Part shown: in pieces, positions 37,001 to 49,728 of the stretch
Position numbering within the stretch: position 1 is the stretch's first letter
How the letters are laid out: the number at the start of each line of letters is the position of its first letter
Assembly (NCBI GenBank): GCA_029379385.1
Contig: CM055611.1
Coordinates: forward strand, 4,092,001-4,156,000
DNA from: Quillaja saponaria
Lineage: Eukaryota; Streptophyta; Magnoliopsida; Fabales; Quillajaceae
Reading direction: 5' to 3'
Length of the DNA stretch: 64,000 nt
Made by a program: the position numbers and the translations under genes
Notes under the pieces: generated by a model
Told to the model about the DNA's origin: nothing
The model's input: only the letters and a program-made list of their open reading frames with translations
Databases searched by the model: none

Positions 37001-38570
37001 TGGCATTATGTACTTTTTCAACCCGCACAGTCCAAAGGTTACGTAATGAGGTACAGTTATATATACGGAATAGATACATCATACATCCATGCCACATAAT
37101 ATGATGCACAGAGGCTACCACTTCCCAAATAAACCTATCTTCCCTCTAAGAATCAAGTAAATGGCTGGAATATGAAAAGAATGCATGCCTTATATATGAT
37201 TCAGGTCTCCCTGAAAAATTATATATCTTAAGTTCATATTTGGGAAGTCTCCCCTTGTTTTGACGTTTTTAAGGGGTTTAAATTATTTGTTATATGTACA
37301 GTACCTTCATATCATCTCTTGCAACCTTTTTCGTTGTTTTTTGTTTTGTCAAAACCATAGGATTAAGAATGCTTGAACCTGAGCTCTGCTCCTAGGGATG
37401 GTTACCCTGAGGCAATTGTCTCAACCACAGTTTTTCGCCATTTTAATGCATCTTCTTTTTACAAACAGTTCCTCATTGAACCTTATTGGAGATCTGATGT
37501 ACCATATATTCAGGAAACCTGCGTAAGTGTTTATGAGAAAATCGAAGACTGTATTTAGGGGATGGAGACTAATTTATGGATGGAAGATTAAGGGTTAGCA
37601 GGCAGGTTGGATTTAATAAACTAGCTGCTGAATTTCTGGCCACAAGTAAGATGAGGGCTTTCATTGAAGGCTAATTGGCTCCTCATGGATGTGCATAGAG
37701 TTGGAAACTTTTTGGTGTTTTATAAGAGAAAACTAAGGGGCTGGTCTTATTGTTTCAACAGCACCCATATGAATGATAACAACGTGCAGAGAGGGGGGGG
37801 GCGGCGCACTAGTCCAACATGCCTTATGCTAAAAAACTCTAATTGTAACAAAACTCAATCGTAAATGTTAAAATGACTTTGAGTACAAGAGAGATATCTA
37901 TAGTCTTTTGAAGTCTCTTCCTTATATTGAAAGGAATAGGACTCTTGTGTACGTGGAGATGGAGAAAGAAAGAGAGAGATTCTAAAATATTTTGTCTAGA
38001 AAGATTCTGTGAAAGATGATCCTTAAATGACAGATTTGCCTCTACACATAGAAATACCTGTAATTCATATTCTAAGGACTAATAATACAAGGGAGATATC
38101 TATCGACTATAATTTATGATAGAAAAATAAATTTTATTAAGAGGAAAAGAAATACTGGGGAAGGACAAGAAGTCTAAGTAAAAGAAAAAAATAACAAAAG
38201 AAAGAGGCAAGCTTAAAACAAGAGGTATATTGACATCTGTATATTGGGCCCATGCATTGAAACCTGTACAACTCTGTAACCAAGAAGTATTTTGCAGAAA
38301 GCCATTTGAGATTTTGATATCATTTTTCTTGCAGCACTCACGGCCTGTAGGCTGGTCTTCATTGTGCATGCATGCATGTGCTATTATGTGGGGTATTTTA
38401 GTTAATAATTGCCATAATATTGAGGGCAGGGTACAAATTGATATGAGTGAAGAACTACCTAGCCAATTCAGGATTCCTTTCGCAGTGACACAACATGATT
38501 GGAGAGCCTTATTGTTTTAAGCTTAAATGTTTCTTTACTATTTTTGTTTATGCTTTTTAGGTCTTCTTGT

Positions 38571-38596
38571 CCCCCCCCCCCCCCCCCCCCCCCCCC
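38571..38596 (+). repeat. 26-base poly(C) tract
   Basis: An uninterrupted run of 26 C followed by TCTCTCCCCC, in the intron before the 39052 exon of the DUF3685-like gene. Long C homopolymers are rare in AT-rich plant introns, and the exact length is prone to sequencing error. Confidence 0.8.
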
Positions 38597-39845
38597 TCTC
38601 TCCCCCAATATTACTTTTTTCAGATGTCCCAAAATCTTATGCAGTTAGCAAAATTAATGCGTGAAATTATTCTAGCTTTTCTAAACATAGAAGATCCTAA
38701 GGTGGAGAAAAATTGTGGGACAGAGGAGTACTTGGGGTTGGACTTAGTTGGTTGTATTACTTGTCAGAACTCAGCAATATTTTTTAAAATTACATGTCTT
38801 CTATGATATTAGTGCTGAAATAAGGGGATTGTGGGGGAAATAATGCAGTCTAGCTTTCGCAATTATTGATTTATGCTACTTTTGTGTTTGGTTATGAATT
38901 TGTTATCGAAAGTGAACAACCTTCTCCTTATGGTTGTCTGCTCAAGCTACTGCAAGTCTTTGCCATACGTATATATATGTGCTCCTGTACATATGTATTG
39001 CTAAACTGACCAAAACTACTCTAAGACTGTCTGATATGTTCTCGTTTGCAGTTTGCTTTGAATCAGTGGTTGTATCAAAATGTGGACAAAATTGTGTCAA
39101 TATACGAGGATCGCTTTGACCTGCACACGCTTAAGAAGCAACTCATTGATGTACCTAGCAATAGCAGGACCCAAAAACATAGTTGGTGGAAGAGGTTTAT
39201 CCTAAAAAAATCTGAGATGGTGTCACATCAATTACATCATATTGTAATTAGTGATTTCTCTATACCTGTAAAGCGTACTAAGGAATTAAGGGCTCTAACA
39301 GGATGGTATGTCCTTTCGCTTCCCCAAAATTCTATTGTTTTTATTCATGATACAGAAAATGCAACCAGCTAGTAATGGTGGTTACATTATCTCACGAGCC
39401 TGGAAATATTGAAAATGCAAGAAAAGTGCACGCTACCAATTTCTGGTTTCTTAATGGAAGAATAGACTCGAAGATAATTGGTAGAGAGTGCACTTTTGTT
39501 GCTTTATTCATTTTTCAATCATTACATTATCTCCTACATTGACACAGCTTCTCTCGTAATTCCAGTGCTGCCAGAACTATTTATCTTCTAGTCTATTCTC
39601 CCACATTCTTTAACATTATTGCTTCTGTGACTGATTATTTCTATTAAGCTAGTGATGTTGACTTATTTGTTGCAGGCAATACTTCTTCAGTCTGTTTCTG
39701 GAGTTGTCCGACATTGCAATGCCAATGATTAGAGCGGTTATTGACAAAGTCAGCAATGCTATCTCATTCTTTTTTAGTTTGCTTGATTGGGAGGTCATTA
39801 GGACTCATCTATACTGGAATTAGGCACTCCCTTCGGTGGAAGTAA

Positions 39846-42800
39846 GATACAAGTTCTTGCATCGTGTCCTGCTTGACCTTTCCCTGATGTTCGTTTACAA
39901 AATTAAACTTTGATGTCAATAAGTATGTCATATTGTGCTTGGTGATTTTTGATTTGTCTAGGCTGTTTCTGCTTGTGCTTTCTATTCCTAAATTTTATTC
40001 GAAAGGTGTATCCCAGTCATTGCATTAGTTCTCATTTTTTATCAATGTAATTGACCCTTTTATCAATTTATAATTCAATCCAGTAGCGTAGTACAGTAGT
40101 TAATAAAAGGTATTAGATTTGAGCTTGAAATTTTATTTTTTTTTCCATGTGGTGTTTGAGGTTTTCTTTATATTGGTACTCTGAATTGCAGCTTATGTAT
40201 ATGGTATTATAGCATGAAAGTTTTCCACCTTGGTTGAAATTGCATTCTACATGATTCGGTTGGTGTTTGCATCCATTCAGTGCTTGTGTTTGTTCATGAT
40301 CTTCCTCCCTCTTCTTTCTTTCCTTTTCTTTTTTCCCTTCTATAGACATTTTCCCATCTTCCTGTCATATACCATTGCTTTTTGCTTGTATCAGATGAAT
40401 TTTCTGGAGAAAATTATATTATATATCTTGTATGTGTTTGTTATTCTAGATGAAACCATTGCCTAGAACTAGCGCACATTGGATAGAAAATGCTAACTTG
40501 ATCCTGAAGTTTTAATACATGCCAAACTGAGTACTTTCATTCTTGGAGTGAACACAAATTTGTTTGCCTATTTTTCATATGCAAGTGAGAATTACCATTT
40601 TTATCAAAACGCAAAAAAAAATTTGAATTGTCAGGATCTTGAGCTTTGGCTAATATATATCATATTCAAAACATTGTCAAAGTATTGCCCAGTTTGTAAT
40701 TGTTTGTTTTGTAGTCTCTCCACCATCACCTCCACCACTGTTCACTGATTGATTGATTGTTTTAATGCTGAAAATTTTGATGAAGGTATTAATTCCTCTC
40801 CAGTCTCCACATGACATTGAAGAAAATTATATGGCAATGTTTTGTGGATTATATGAGTTATATATGATGCATTTCATTAAGCTGAATGATGTAAAATGAG
40901 GGTTTACATCCAGCCTGACTCCCACTTAGCTTCTCTTTAGAGATCAGACAAGGTGAGTGATTGCATTACTATTTTAAAAACAGTAATTATGGTGGAAGAC
41001 TTGTTTGGAACTGATCCTTTATCATGTGTCTATGGTCTGTCTAGCCATATAATTCATAGTTTATCATTCCACTTAGCTTCTCTTCAGAGATCAGACATGC
41101 ATTACTATTTTGCAACAGTAATTATGGTAGGAGATGTGTTTGGGAACTGTTTCTTGATCTCTGTGTCTATGGTCTGTCTAGTCTAGCTATATAATTCAGT
41201 GTATCATTCCTAAATTGGTGTCTGTCTGTTCCACTTCCTCGTGTTTCCATTTTTCTTTAAATTTACATGCAATGAATGGTGGGAACAGGAACTATGAGAA
41301 AATGACAAGCACATATAGATGATATTACTTTGCAAAAGATCATAAAAGCAAAAGGACATTACAGAAAGATAAACCTTGTGCCCCTACCTTCTTTACATGA
41401 TAATCTCTTTTGCTAAGAAACTTATGATTACATAAATTAATTTATGGTGTCCACGCCTTTCTATAAAGCAAAAGCCCCATTTCAATAATTCAACTTTTAA
41501 GTGGCCTAATTATATAAAGAGGAGCTTGCTGAGAAAGCTTGACTAGTGTGTCTCAAACAAAAGTTGTTTTGGAAGCTTTGAAACTTATGAACCTCTCAAG
41601 AGTTTGGATTCTTTTTTTCTGAATCTCAAAGCTATAGAAGGTGAAGTGTTTGTTTTATGACATTCACTTGCTACTTTGCATATTAAGTTATATTGTCGGT
41701 AAAAAGAGCTCAATTTAAAAGGTAACAGTTGATATAATAATAAAAGATGTATAAACCGAAGTTTTATCATAATTATTTATAAAAACTTAAAAAATTTCAA
41801 TGGTATGTTAAACTTGAACATGATGACTGAAACTGCAAGTGTCTCAATGTCATTTTTCATTTCAGAAGATGAAGTTGAGAAGGTTAGCATCTAGATAATG
41901 GAAACAAAAGAAAGAAAAAACACCTTGATTAAAGGGTTGAAGCATATCTATCCAAACATGCAAGACTCACAGATGCACAGAAGCCTAAATCAATGTCAAG
42001 GAACGTTTTTTCTTAGTCATATAGTATTATGGCAGTACTTTTACATGCTATGATTGTACAATTATTACATATTATTGTGTATTTGTGGACCACACAACAT
42101 TAGATTACCCACTTTCTAGTCTTTATTGCATGGTTGCTTGGTGAAAAAGTACCTTATTTTAGATTAGTCATGCAAAACAACCTGTAGTGATTTGATACAT
42201 TGATAATGAACCTTGATATGTAATTGATTTCATTGAAGAAAAAGAAGAGAGAAATATGAAGAATTAGAAGGAGATCTTGCTTTTTGGAGATTCTTCCTTT
42301 GGATGTAGTTGGGCTCACTTGTCCTCTCTTTTTTCTTTTTCTTTTTTATTTAGTAGAGATAAATCAGAATTAAAATCATTAGAATAATTAATAATCAATC
42401 TCTAATCCAAGAAAGAGAGTTGAGAGGAGTATATTTGAATCTTGAAGTTTAAAATATAACAATGTCTACTTGTGTTGAATCAATATATATGTGCAAGTAG
42501 CTTTCTGTGACTTACAAATCTGGTGTGAATAGGCTACCATATCATATGTGTTTTATTTTTTTAGTGTTTTTATATATATAGTTGAATAATCCAAGCTTTA
42601 TATGTTTGACCATAAAGACAACAAACAAAATGAAATAAAGGAGAGTTTGAATATTTTAACTATAGCAGTTTTGAATGCAGCCCCAAAAGTTTAGGCTTTT
42701 ATATTATTATAAGCAAACAGAACTCTCAACAAAATGGTAACCTCAAAGAATAAAGATGAAGTAAGTTACATTCTTCTATCCCTTCTGTAAAAGCAGGGGG

Positions 42801-43852
42801 TCGTGGTTTGGAACTTGGAAGGTAAGAAAGCGAAAGACTCAAAACCAATACCTTTTGCCTTAAAAGGTAAATATTGATAACAAAAAGAAAAAGACTCTTT
42901 GAAAATTGATAATGTAATATATTTAATAATTGGTTGAATCTTACCATAAGATAATTCTAAATTTTCTTTATTAAAAAAAATAAAAAATTTAACTATTATT
43001 TGATAATCTTAACTTATACGTCTTTCTTAAAGTAATTATTCTCATTTTTTTGATATTATTTGAGGCATAATTAGTATAATTACTAGTGATATGTCAATTT
43101 TTTTACACATCATAGTTTTTTTTTATTAATAGTGAGTTTGTCTAACAGTAAAACAATTCAACAAACGTTATATGAGAAATTAAGAGTTTAAATCTTATTT
43201 ATATAAAATGCCTAAATAAAATAATGTTGAAAATTGTAAGATAAATAGTTATGAATAAGATTGGAACAATCACTTCTAAAGATCTGTAACGGGTGAAATT
43301 AATTGTTTTTTAATCTTAACTTGTATTGATATATTCATCAACAACTCATTATAGTTTAATTATATATGATAAGTTGTAATTAAGTCAGCCAATAATTTAA
43401 GCCTAATATGTAGCTTTTGTCCCTCCCAATGTTTAAATCACTTGGACAGTAAGCAAACATGTATAGCTAAGCTTAGCTACTCTGAACCAACTTGGGTCCC
43501 AATCGCCACTGTGTTTACACAAAACAAAGAACTGAATTGATGGGGTTACTGTTCTTACATTCAAAAATGAAAAAACCAATGTTTTTCTCCAATTGTAGTT
43601 GCAGATGATGGTCCTACTTGCACCAGCTGGAATTTAATAATTTATTGTTGGATTACAGCTATATTGATATTACCTTTTGCTAATTACAATTAATCCGTCA
43701 TCTCAGCAAATCTGTAGCCCTAATTAATTAGCAATGCCTAGTAATTAGGTCATATTTTGTCATTGATTTGTTAACAATTAATTTCTCAAATAAACTCCAA
43801 TATAAAGAATGTTAGAATACATACAATGAGTTAATTTAAAATCTAACACTTT
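39846..43852. other. Intergenic, 4 kb, no gene recognised
   Basis: AT-rich downstream region of the DUF3685-like gene. The only structure I can define is the 147-bp tandem duplication at 40922-41210. Short open frames show no family resemblance. Confidence 0.55.
40922..41210. repeat. Tandem duplication, unit about 147 bp
   Basis: Two adjacent diverged copies (40922-41068 and 41069-41210), each starting CCACTTAGCTTCTCTT and ending near TATCATTCC, sharing AGAGATCAGACA, CAGTAATTATGGT and TCTATGGTCTGTCTAG. Noncoding. Confidence 0.88.
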
Positions 43853-44140
43853 CGTGGATCGGTCTTGCAGTCAGGCTTCCTTTACCTTTGTACTCGAGGA
43901 CTAATTTATGTCCGGTCCAAGAAAACCTTTGCACACCTCTGTTATTTTTTAGGAGGCCTACACCATATAGAAACTGTCTACCTGAGACTATCTCTTAGCC
44001 CTTAAATCCTGACACAGAATTAGAATTCTCGCTCTTTCAGATGTGGTATCTCATTGAACACTAGGACACCACGGAAGGAGGCCTTCCACCTAAGTTGCAC
44101 AAGAAAGGCTCAAAGCCAGCCAATCCCAATCCCAAGTGAC
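43853..44140 (-). pseudogene. rrn23: Nuclear plastid DNA: fragment of chloroplast 23S rRNA
   Basis: On the minus strand this reads as a decayed piece of the 3' half of plastid 23S rRNA. Landmarks in order: CTTAGGTGGAAGGC, CCTCCTTCCG, GAGATACCAC, GAATTCTAA, TGTGTCAGGA, GTCTCAGGTAGACAGTTTCT, GTAGGCCTCC, GTGCAAAGGTTT, GTCCTCGAGT, TTGACTGCAAGACC-like text. It sits in AT-rich nuclear DNA without other plastid genes. Compared with the plastid sequence as I remember it, most differences are C-to-T or G-to-A, as expected for methylated nuclear plastid inserts, with a few small deletions. It is not a working rRNA gene. Confidence 0.85.
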
Positions 44141-47100
44141 ACTATAGGAAAACAGGATTAGAGAGAAATTATCAAATAATAAATAATATTTTGTTCTAAT
44201 AATATAGTTTCAATGATGAATTTTACAAAAAAAAAAAAAAAAAAAGTAAATTCATAGCTGATATTATAATAATAAATTTATATTTAACAAAGTTTGACAT
44301 TGAAAATATATGTAACAATATCATGTCCGTCTCTTATAAGTTAATCCATACTCACGAATAAAGATTTTAAGGTTTGGATGCAAAGTAATGTTGAATTCAT
44401 TTATCATTCTGTTCAAAAAGGATCATCCTCAAGAATTTGTTCTATCTAGAAAATGCAAAATTACAAAGTGAAAGAAAATGGTATGCTTTAACTTTTGTTG
44501 CTAATTCAGACTAGAGGATTCTTCTCAGACAAGTAATACCTAGATTTTGGAGTGGAAAAAGGGATATTTTATTGTACTCCCAATATAATTTTATGTACTT
44601 TTAAGTCACAAGGGGAACAACTTTAACCTTAAGATATACTTTGCATTTGCTTACATAAATATGTGTAAAAATGTTAGTAGAAAAATGTATATTTTATAGT
44701 AATACAAATTAAAAACATTGAAAATAAAAAGTCAATTAACCTAGATTATAAAAAATTGATTATGTTCTATTACATTTAAAATCTTGACGGTCTAGAATTT
44801 TCCACCAGGATGATCCCTTGGAATTTATTAGTTGTATTGGAAAGCCATGTATATAGGTGGGAAAAGAATATGAAGAAATTAGAAGATTGAAAGTGTGATT
44901 TTCAATATATATAATATTCTTTACAAAGTGATTCCTTGGAACTAAACATCTTTGAAATTCCCTTCCCACCAAAAAGTAGGAATTGGATTATTTAATCTAG
45001 TGGATGAAGAAAAAGAAGTATCAGAAATGATAGGCCTTCAAGTATGAAAAACATGCAGACCATATTATTTGTTTTCCATGTGATATCTTTTCTTGGGTCA
45101 TACATTCATATTCTAATTAATGAATCTCTTAGTTATGCATGCATCCTTGAAAAGCTAGTCTTAATTAAAGCCATTATACATGTCAATTTATATGTTTTCT
45201 TCCATTCTCTAATTCAAACACACACTTTGACACAACAAAATTCACACACACATACATGCCTACCAAATGTGTTGTATTTCTTAGATGTAATAGTGGAACA
45301 ATTATGTCATTTTTCTAAGCAAATGAGTTTTTGCAGTTTCTAGCTATAATATATTTATATTCTCATAGCAATTATTTATTTTTAATAGAAAGAGATTTGT
45401 GTAAATTTTAATTACATAAGACACACTCGTAAAATTTCAATAAAAAATAGATGAAAGAGTCACTATAATATAATATGTATAGTAATAATTTTAAATTTTT
45501 GCTTCATAATCTTTAGTGAAGTTTTCTAACCAATGTGTTCAATGGAACTAGTAAAAATATAATAAAAACATTTAATAAAAATTTATGTAATTTTAAAAAT
45601 AATAACTCATTAAATTTACAACATTAAAAAAAATTATCAACTGCTAGACTAAATAAAAAAAATATTATATACAAATGTCTTAAAATTACTCATTACAAAA
45701 AATATATTTATAATTATATTAATAACATATATCTTTACAAAAATTCCATGACATAACCTAGAAACACCAAATCAATAAAATTGCTCATAAACATAGGGTT
45801 GTGTGCTTACATCAAATGGTTGACATTTTGGATAAAAAAATATATAAATAATATGATGTTGGGTCTGCTGTCAGGCTATGGATTACCCATCACAAGAAAA
45901 AGTTGCATTATTAATATATAAAGAGAGAGTGAGAGAGAGAGGTTGCCCATTCTTTATACAACTATTAGAGTAAAGTTTCTACTTCCTAATTTGTAGGTGT
46001 TAATAACAAAGCAACAATTAGAGTAAAGTTTTTCCCGAGGTCCACTCATTTGACTTTAAGCCACTAATTTCCATGGCAGCTTGCATAATCAGCACATGGG
46101 TTTGCAACTTTGCCTTGCTTGAGGTTGTCCATTCTAAAATTGTTTACATTTTTTTTTGTGTGTGTGTAAGCATGACAACTCTAATGATATTTCATATTTA
46201 TTGAGATTGTATTGTCGACCTGATGCATCTAATAAGTTTCTGAGTTAATGGAAAAAACTTAAATTGAGTATCAATAACTTAAAATCTCATTTTTTTTTAT
46301 AATAGAGATAGAGGTACAAAAATCTCTTTAAGATAAATCTCTAAAAAATCTTGCTTGTATACATAATTTAAAGTCTTCGAGACAAATAAAAGAAAAAAAA
46401 ACTTTAATTATCAAAGATGAAAAATAGTTTATGAAAATTAAATAATGAGCAAACGAATATTATTTTTGTCTTGAAAACCATATTAAGGACAGAAGTCCAT
46501 CCCTGATAATTTTAGACAAATTAAGTAGTATGTGCTTCAGTGATAATACACATCGACACAAAATAATAATAATAAAAAACTTAATTTTTATACACTATAA
46601 TTATTATTAATTTTTTTTTTTGGTGGAATTGGATTTAAAGCTAACAATATGCTAACTGGATATTTTTGGTTAAATGAATAAGTAAGGTTCTTGGGAAGTT
46701 ATATCAAGAGGACACAAATAGGTACCTCATCATGGTTGAAAATTGGAAGTGTCTAGCTACATGCAAACACATGCTGCTCCACAAATATTGATCCTCCCGA
46801 CAAAACCAATAGGGGAGACCTTTCCTCCAATTATATATAGGAAAAGTAATTAAAAAAAAAAAAAATCATACTTTAAATTTTGGAAAAAATTTAAGATAAC
46901 TTCACAAAATCAATTCTTCATTGTCCAATTATCAAGCCATCAAGTTTTAGTTTCTTGCACGGTATTATATACATTATTATAAATAAAATGATTTATTTTG
47001 AAGAAAAAGTTTGAAGTCTGATTTATTGATCATTTGAAATTTTTATTAAAATCTAAAATTTAAATTATGATTTTTTTACTTTTTCCTTTTATATATGCAA

Positions 47101-49433
47101 AAGAGATATATATATATGTCAAGAAAATTCTATGCAAGCTAGCATACACAAATTCATTTCACTACCATTGAGATATCAACATCGTTGTTCTTATAATTAT
47201 CGTCCGAATCATCTCAAATCAAATTTTATTATAGGAGACCAAGTTGTAATTGAGATGAAACTCGAAAGAGAATACATGAACATCACTCCTAAAGAGAAAA
47301 CCCTAAAAATTATGACATAAAAACTAATTTATTTTTTAGAGGCAAATTTGTTAGTACACGAAACAAATTCATGTATGATGTATAACAACAAAAATTGTTT
47401 CATAAACGAAATTATGCCACATTTTTTTTCTTCTTTTTTCATTCTTTCCAAGCTAGTTTAAACTTGAAATAAATGCTATATAGCAAAGGGCTAAAAGTAT
47501 AAAACTTAATGTATGTATTATGCATCTTTCACTATCTGTATATGTAACATTGTTATGAAGAATGAGGTCTAGGGACCCATACATCCCCCATCATGGGAGA
47601 CATTGTATGTCTGAATTGGCTTCTTTAGTCTCTTTGGCCTCTTTCTCTATTATATGAAAGAACAACTGCATATGCATAGTTACATACACATTTGTATATT
47701 ATATATTTTTATGATAAAGAATAAGATGCTTGGCTTTGCTTTCTGTATGTTTTTTTTTTTTTTTTAATACCCACTCTCATTTTTAAGCGTTTTGCTCTCA
47801 CATGTGTGCTTCAAATTAAGATGTTTGTGTTTTTTATCCCCTAAAATAGAAGGGAGATGGCCTTTTAGGTCAGAAGAGTTTTTTTTGTGTGTTTGTTTGA
47901 TGTGAAGCTTCGAAAAAAATCTCCCGTAAATTAATTAATATATTTTAAAATATTAAATCTCGCATCCAAAATTATAATTTTTTAAAATCATGGTACCATT
48001 TAATTATTTATAAATTACAATTAGACAATAGTATTTAAAATTTGCTCCTGGTTTTTGGTTCTTTGGGTTTCTTCATAAGCAATGTTGTAATACTAATTTC
48101 TCGGGTTTTGTCATGATTATGATGACATTCACAACAATTATCTGTCCTTAAATTTTAAACTTGTGTTCTCACTCTAGGAGTGCAGCTCGCTTAGAACTGC
48201 ACCTAACCTTTGTAAATTTGATCCTATTTTAATAGAGTGGGCATGTGTAAAAAAACACCCTTTTTTATTAATAATTTTCAATATTTCATAAAATTGGCTA
48301 TATATAACTTTTTGTTTTTTTTGTTTTTGTTTTTGCTATATCGACTTAATTATGCTTCCATTTTCAAATTAGTAAAGAAATAGAAAAAAATCAATTGTTA
48401 TGATGGAAATTAAAATTTCAAATTTCAGGCATGCATGGCATTGATGTCTCCTAAATTAATTTTAATGAAATTAATCCAATAGTTATATGTTATGGAATGT
48501 AGAAGCCACGCGCCAAAAGAGTGATGTACAATTCTAATTAACCAAAGAACAAAATAACTATATATGTATATATATATTTTCTTCTTAGGGTTGTCCAAGT
48601 CAAACAAAGATTTCTTGAGCTAGCAACCGGCCAAAAGTAGAAAAAGCCACCACCACCCACCTCCTTCCACCACCTCCTTCTTTTCTTTTCATCTCGTGCC
48701 ATTGGCTTTACCTTTCAAGATTCTCTAATATTTGTGGCCCATTTACGAAATGGTGCATTAGTTGCACCTGCAAATTTACTACTTTGTCCTTTTCTAGTTT
48801 TATTATATTATATATTTTTTCGCATAACCTGTTAGACTTTGAAGAAAGAGGCTTAGTGATAATATCACTAAATAAGTACTGTTACAGGATTCTATGAACA
48901 GTAAATTGAAATTGATAAGATGACTTTTTCCACTAAGCTAATGACTGACTTTTAATTTTAATTAGTTTAATTTATCAATCATTAATCTTAGAATTTTATG
49001 TAAGAAAAATTTGTTTTGAGAATATATATAAATATCTAACACTGCTTAAGTGTCCCTTTGGTAATGGTTAAAAAAAAATTGGCAATCTCCTGAATTTCTT
49101 TCAAATATTATTAGTTTCATAATATATATTGGCCATGGCCTTTTTGGTAATTCTATCACCCACTTCCATCACCTTTCATAACTTGAAATTTAAGTAGGCA
49201 TTGGTTCTCAGCCAAATGTGCACCAAATTTCAAATCCTCCTTTTAATTTGCTTTTGCTGAAGCTTCTCTTTCTCTCTTCTTTTCCTTAATTTCTCCCCTC
49301 TCATTCCCTCTTATTGCCCTCTCTTTCTATCTCTATCTCTTTTGCTCTTTGTCTCCCTTCAAAGCCTTGGAGCTGGTTCATGGATATTGAACCCTTGTGG
49401 ACTCTTGGGGGGTGGTTTCTTCTTCAAAATTGC
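44141..49433. other. Intergenic, 5.3 kb, upstream of the CLE gene
   Basis: AT-rich with no gene recognised. The last 800 bp before the CLE gene are richer in CT tracts (48650-48720 CCACC-rich; 49260-49350 TCTCTT-rich) and probably contain its promoter and leader. No transposon ends were resolved. Confidence 0.5.
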
Positions 49434-49728
49434 ATGGCAGAACCTAAAACAACATCATCATCACCAATCTCTGAAACCTTCACAAAATCACACCCTTTCC
49501 TTCAATTCCTTGCCCTTCTCTTCATTTTCCTTCTTCTCATTAATTTATCCAACCCATCAACCATGACTTCATCAAATTCCATTAAACCTTCAGAATCAAC
49601 TTCATCTTCCACAAACTTGAACCCCCGCAAAACCCAATCTTCTCGTACTTCACCAACCAGAGAGAGAGAGTTTGGTGCCTGAAGCTCATGAAGTTCCAAG
49701 TGGTCCTAACCCGATATCAAACCGGTAA
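49434..49728 (+). pseudogene. CLE41: CLE41/44-type gene (TDIF peptide precursor) with a +1 frame break before the peptide
   Basis: The single open exon starting MAEPKTTSSSPISETF has a hydrophobic signal segment (residues 21-38, PFLQFLALLFIFLLLINL), a serine-rich spacer and a basic stretch ending REREFGA, the same layout as Arabidopsis CLE41/CLE44. It stops at TGA 49680-49682 after 82 aa. In the +1 frame right there the sequence encodes EAHEVPSGPNPISNR and TAA (49726-49728): HEVPSGPNPISN (49687-49722) is exactly TDIF, the secreted phloem peptide sensed by PXY/TDR to maintain cambium and block xylem differentiation. One extra C in CC at 49678-49679 explains the break. An in-frame upstream ATG exists at 49380. 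As written, no TDIF would be made; a consensus error is possible. Confidence 0.85.

Larger units (their letters stand above)
30935..39845 (+). pseudogene. Plastid DUF3685-like protein gene with several frame breaks
   Basis: Exons read as 30935-30974 (tentative), 31618-31822, 32456-32777, 32928-33151, 34338-34484, 34616-34740, 36846-37050, 39052-39305 and 39676-39845, with good splice sites. Recognisable text includes GRMRGLTFVYQDACAEKFHQ, SLSAIAGGPRLHLLYASF, FALNQWLYQNVDKIVSIYED and a C-terminus resembling LIGRSLGLIYTGIR, which I associate with the plastid/cyanobacterial DUF3685 (Ycf55-like) family of unknown role. Family text continues only after a frame change at 31815-31816, 32680-32683, 33019-33022 (G4) and 39770-39775 (T6). 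Each reads as one extra base; the observed frames then end at TGA, TGA, TGA and TAG (39821-39823). Exons 34338-39305 are intact. It is either a young pseudogene or a gene with consensus errors. Start uncertain. Confidence 0.65.

Noticed and set aside
37373..37558. Frame at 37373-37558 with an exon-like composition
   Set aside because: Lies within an intron of the DUF3685-like gene; the flanking exons join in phase without it and I recognise no family.
44760..44985. Possible miRNA-like hairpin (GGTGGGAA with TTCCCACC)
   Set aside because: The paired arm is only about 8 bases with a loop of about 100; no known miRNA sequence recognised.
47132..47320. 62-codon plus-strand frame
   Set aside because: Random composition, no family, no promoter or splice context.
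49342..49566. Alternative frame over the CLE gene
   Set aside because: Shadow of the CLE precursor frame; has no signal-peptide or peptide motif of its own.
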